Origin: GCA-2712985 sp964515905
GTDB lineage: Bacteria; Pseudomonadota; Alphaproteobacteria; UBA7887
Assembly: GCA_964515905.1 (NCBI GenBank)
Contig: CAZEWK010000045.1
Coordinates: forward strand, 1-64,000
Direction: 5' to 3'
DNA length: 64,000 bases
Under the pieces are notes generated by a model. The model was not told the origin of the DNA. It was given only the letters and a program-made list of their open reading frames with translations, and made no database searches. The position numbers and the translations under genes were made by a program. Of this stretch, positions 61,552 through 64,000 are shown in pieces; the stretch's first letter is position 1, and each line of letters begins with the position of its first letter.

Positions 61552-63954
61552 TTGGTGTTGTTTAGGAATGTTTTAGGTCAATCAATAGAGCGGGTGGAGG
61601 ATACAGCGCTCCTCTCTGGAAAAGGACGATTTGCGGATGATTTACCCGTTCGTTCTGATACTTTGCACGCTGTTTTCGTTAGATCTCCTCACGCCCATGC
61701 CCTTATTGCAAGGATAAATTACGAAGCGGCCCTAGCCCTGGATGGGATAGAGGCTGTCATCACGGGCGAACAAGTAAAAAGTTTAACCAAACCATTTATT
61801 GCTGGGGTTAAAGAGCCCATCGAGCATTACTGTATTGCCGCAGATAAAGTGCGCTATGTTGGTGAACCAGTTGCGATTGTAGTTGGTCGAGACCGATACA
61901 TAACAGAGGACGCATGCGAAAAAATTGAAATAGAGTACCAACCGCTGCCCGCGGTGGTGGATTCTCGGAAAGCATTAGCATCTGATGCGCCCGTGCTTCA
62001 CGAAAAGGCCAAAAGTAACCTCGTAAGTGATCGCACCTTTGTGTATGGATCGCCTGATAGTAGCTTCCTTTCTGCTGATAAGACGGTGACCCTAACTGTT
62101 CGGTATCCAAGGAATACTTGCACACCAATTGAATGCTTTGTGGTAGTCGCAGAATACGATCCTATTGACGGTCAATACGATGTATTAGCGAATTTTCAGG
62201 GTCCTTTCACCTTGCATTCGGTAATGGCGCTGTCTTTGGAGGTTAATGCTAATAAACTCCGCATTCGTACACCACCTGATTCTGGCGGAAGTTTCGGTGT
62301 TAAACAGGCAGTGTTCCCATACATAGTTGCGATATCTGCTGCTTCTCGTGTAGTGGGACGTCCAGTTAAATGGGTTGAGGACCGACTTGAGCATCTTGTC
62401 GGAGCGAATGCGTCAACGGCTAGAGTCACAAAAATAAAGGCGGCAGTGACTCAGGAGGGAGTAGTTACAGCGTTTGATATGGACCAACTCGAAGATTGCG
62501 GGGCATATTTGAGGGCGCCAGAGCCCGCCTCGCTGTATCGTATGCATGGCAACCTATCTGGTGCGTACAAATTGCAAAACCTACGAGTTCGGAATCGTGT
62601 AGCTCTAACGAATACAGTTCCTAGCGGTCTTAATCGTGGTTTTGGTGGGCCACAACTCTACTTTGCCATTGAGCGATTGATGGATCGAATAGCTATAGAA
62701 TTAGAACTCGATCCTGTTGAGTTAAGAAAACGAAACTTGGTGTCTGCCCATCAGTTTCCCTACCGTTGTCCGGCTGGAGCAGTTTTGGATTCTGGTGATT
62801 ACCATCGTTCAATAGAAGTAGCAGAAAAGGAAGGCTCTCTGCACGATTTACTAGAAAGACGCAAGGCGGCTCGCAATGCTGGTCGGCTGTACGGATTTGG
62901 ATGTTCGGCTATAGTGGAACCGAGCATGTCCAATATGGGCTATATAACGACGGTGTTGACTCCAGCTGAACGCGCGCGCGCCGGGCCTAAAAATGGTGCC
63001 TCAACTGTTGTTTCGATAGCACTGGATCCGCTTGGGTCAGTTAATGTTACGATTGATTCGGTGCCACAGGGACAAGGACATCGAACCGCTATCTCACAGG
63101 TAGTCGGCGGAGTGCTGGGACTATCTCCTAGAGAAATTGCAGTGGAATCCTCGTTTGATAGTCATATCACCGGTTGGTCAATAGCTGCCGGGAATTACTC
63201 GAGCCGATTTGGACCTGCCGTAGCAGGCACCGCCTATTTAGCTGCAGAACGGATACGGAAAAAACTAACACTTATTGCTAGTCAGAAACTTAATGCTGCG
63301 ATGGACCAAATAGAATTTTCAGGGGGGAAAATATTTACGGCTAATAATCCGTCTAATTATGTATCCTTTCGGAGGATCGCTGGTTCTAGTCATTGGTCAC
63401 CAGCAACTTTGCCGGAAGGTATGGATCCGGTGATTACTGAAACAGTCGTCTGGACACCTCCAGAGCTAGAAGCTCCAGATATACTAGATCGAATAAATGG
63501 TTCCGCTGCGTACGGATTTATATTTGATTTCTGCGGAGTTGAGGTGAATCGTGAAACACACCAAGTTCGTATCGATCGATATGTCACGACGCACGATGCA
63601 GGGGTGCTAATCAACCCGGCGCTTGTTGATGGGCAGATTAGAGGTGGGTTTGCCCATGGTATTGGAATGGCTTTGTATGAGGAGTTTAATTATGATGAGG
63701 CAGGTCAATTCCTTTCGGGGACGTTTGGGGATTATTTGATCCCGACCGTTAACGAAGTGCCTGACCCCATCATCCTTCACACTCACTCACCTTCGCCATT
63801 TACCCCTCTTGGTACGAAAGGAGTGGGAGAGGGGAACTCTATGAGCACACCTGTTTGCATTGCTAATGCAGTGGCGGACGCATTGGACTTAAAGAATGTT
63901 GAGCTCCCTTTAACGCCGGCTCGTTTGGCGTTGTTAATGTCTTCAAGAGATTAA
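61552..63954 (+). CDS. Xanthine dehydrogenase-family molybdopterin-binding subunit
   Basis: An 800-residue large subunit of a molybdenum hydroxylase. It begins with SIERVEDTALLSGKGRFADD, has Moco-binding DSGGSFGVKQ and NRGFGGPQLYF, and the likely active-site Glu in LGTKGVGEGNSMSTP near the end. It lacks the AY-x-CSFR motif of true CO dehydrogenase, so some organic hydroxylation is more likely. TTG at 61552 or GTG at 61555 follows GGAG. The FAD and Fe-S subunits are expected downstream. Confidence 0.9.
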   Translation: MVLFRNVLGQSIERVEDTALLSGKGRFADDLPVRSDTLHAVFVRSPHAHALIARINYEAALALDGIEAVITGEQVKSLTKPFIAGVKEPIEHYCIAADKVRYVGEPVAIVVGRDRYITEDACEKIEIEYQPLPAVVDSRKALASDAPVLHEKAKSNLVSDRTFVYGSPDSSFLSADKTVTLTVRYPRNTCTPIECFVVVAEYDPIDGQYDVLANFQGPFTLHSVMALSLEVNANKLRIRTPPDSGGSFGVKQAVFPYIVAISAASRVVGRPVKWVEDRLEHLVGANASTARVTKIKAAVTQEGVVTAFDMDQLEDCGAYLRAPEPASLYRMHGNLSGAYKLQNLRVRNRVALTNTVPSGLNRGFGGPQLYFAIERLMDRIAIELELDPVELRKRNLVSAHQFPYRCPAGAVLDSGDYHRSIEVAEKEGSLHDLLERRKAARNAGRLYGFGCSAIVEPSMSNMGYITTVLTPAERARAGPKNGASTVVSIALDPLGSVNVTIDSVPQGQGHRTAISQVVGGVLGLSPREIAVESSFDSHITGWSIAAGNYSSRFGPAVAGTAYLAAERIRKKLTLIASQKLNAAMDQIEFSGGKIFTANNPSNYVSFRRIAGSSHWSPATLPEGMDPVITETVVWTPPELEAPDILDRINGSAAYGFIFDFCGVEVNRETHQVRIDRYVTTHDAGVLINPALVDGQIRGGFAHGIGMALYEEFNYDEAGQFLSGTFGDYLIPTVNEVPDPIILHTHSPSPFTPLGTKGVGEGNSMSTPVCIANAVADALDLKNVELPLTPARLALLMSSRD

Positions 63955-63992
63955 GTTAGGAAGTTAGAAATTCTAAAATTTGAAGAGATGAC

Positions 63993-64000
63993 ATGAAACC
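63993..64000 (+). CDS. Start of next gene, possibly the FAD-binding subunit (partial)
   Basis: An ATG at 63993 with GAAGAG upstream begins a frame (Met-Lys-Pro) cut by the window end. FAD-binding (CoxM-like) subunits of Mo-hydroxylases often start this way and often follow the large subunit, but eight bases cannot prove it. Confidence 0.3.

Noticed and set aside
61552..63954. Carbon monoxide dehydrogenase large subunit (CoxL)
   Set aside because: The AY-x-CSFR signature of form I CO dehydrogenase is absent; the matching site reads PSGLNRGFGG.
1..64000. tRNA genes, CRISPR arrays, insertion sequences or prophage
   Set aside because: Gaps between genes are short; no cloverleaf-type T-loop, regular spaced repeats, transposase or phage gene was seen on either strand.

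Overview
The window reads as chromosomal DNA of an alphaproteobacterium of moderate, AT-leaning composition, probably an uncultured Rhodospirillales-like lineage (inference). Visible support: a CcrM-type GANTC methyltransferase, a stand-alone ATP synthase Fo operon with paired b and b' subunits, an exact alphaproteobacterial LexA box (GTTC-N7-GTTC), a PmbA/TldD pair, and a TPR-lipoprotein/ispE pair. Genes are tightly packed on both strands with frequent TTG and GTG starts. I found no tRNA, rRNA, CRISPR array, prophage or insertion sequence.

Layout. 0-4.2 kb: a TPR/2OG-oxygenase protein, then the tungstate importer tupBCA. 4.3-11 kb: a Tat-exported SMP-30 protein, N-formylglutamate amidohydrolase, a small secreted protein, a non-coding stretch with a candidate sRNA, and a fused indolepyruvate ferredoxin oxidoreductase. 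11-21 kb: sugar epimerase, formate-THF ligase, DUF454, ispE with a TPR lipoprotein, family-4-like uracil-DNA glycosylase, lytic transglycosylase, moaB. 21-27.7 kb: two rSAM-associated transferase genes, a frameshifted radical SAM gene behind a LexA box, rnhB, ccrM with a GANTC-rich leader, mutY, DUF721, a DsbA-like protein. 27.8-33.9 kb: smc and the Fo operon atpI-B-E-F'-F. 34-38.8 kb: gcvT-H-PA-PB behind a tandem glycine riboswitch. 38.9-48.6 kb: lipoprotein, CDGSH protein, thrB-rnhA, peroxiredoxin, DsbD-like reductase, YqgE, and thrC-M16 protease-TusA-GNAT. 49-60 kb: lipid-kinase family protein, pmbA, an orphan ORF, a double EthD protein, ubiD, ubiA, rsmE-gshA, a cytosolic binding-protein-like gene, tldD. 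60-64 kb: a Cys-poor thioredoxin-fold-like protein, a luciferase-like oxidoreductase and a molybdenum hydroxylase large subunit; the next gene starts at the window edge.

Themes. One-carbon/glycine metabolism (fhs, gcv, riboswitch) and threonine synthesis (thrB, thrC) are both present. Metal-cofactor enzymes recur: tungstate import, MoaB and a Mo-hydroxylase. DNA maintenance genes (udg, mutY, rnhA, rnhB, smc, ccrM) are scattered through the window.

The most interesting signals are non-coding: the candidate sRNA with three TGC-N3-GCA palindromes at 7.2-7.35 kb, the GANTC cluster before ccrM, the LexA box before a broken radical SAM gene, and a possible ribosome-site-masking pairing in the glycine riboswitch. 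I did not find a clearly new multi-gene system.
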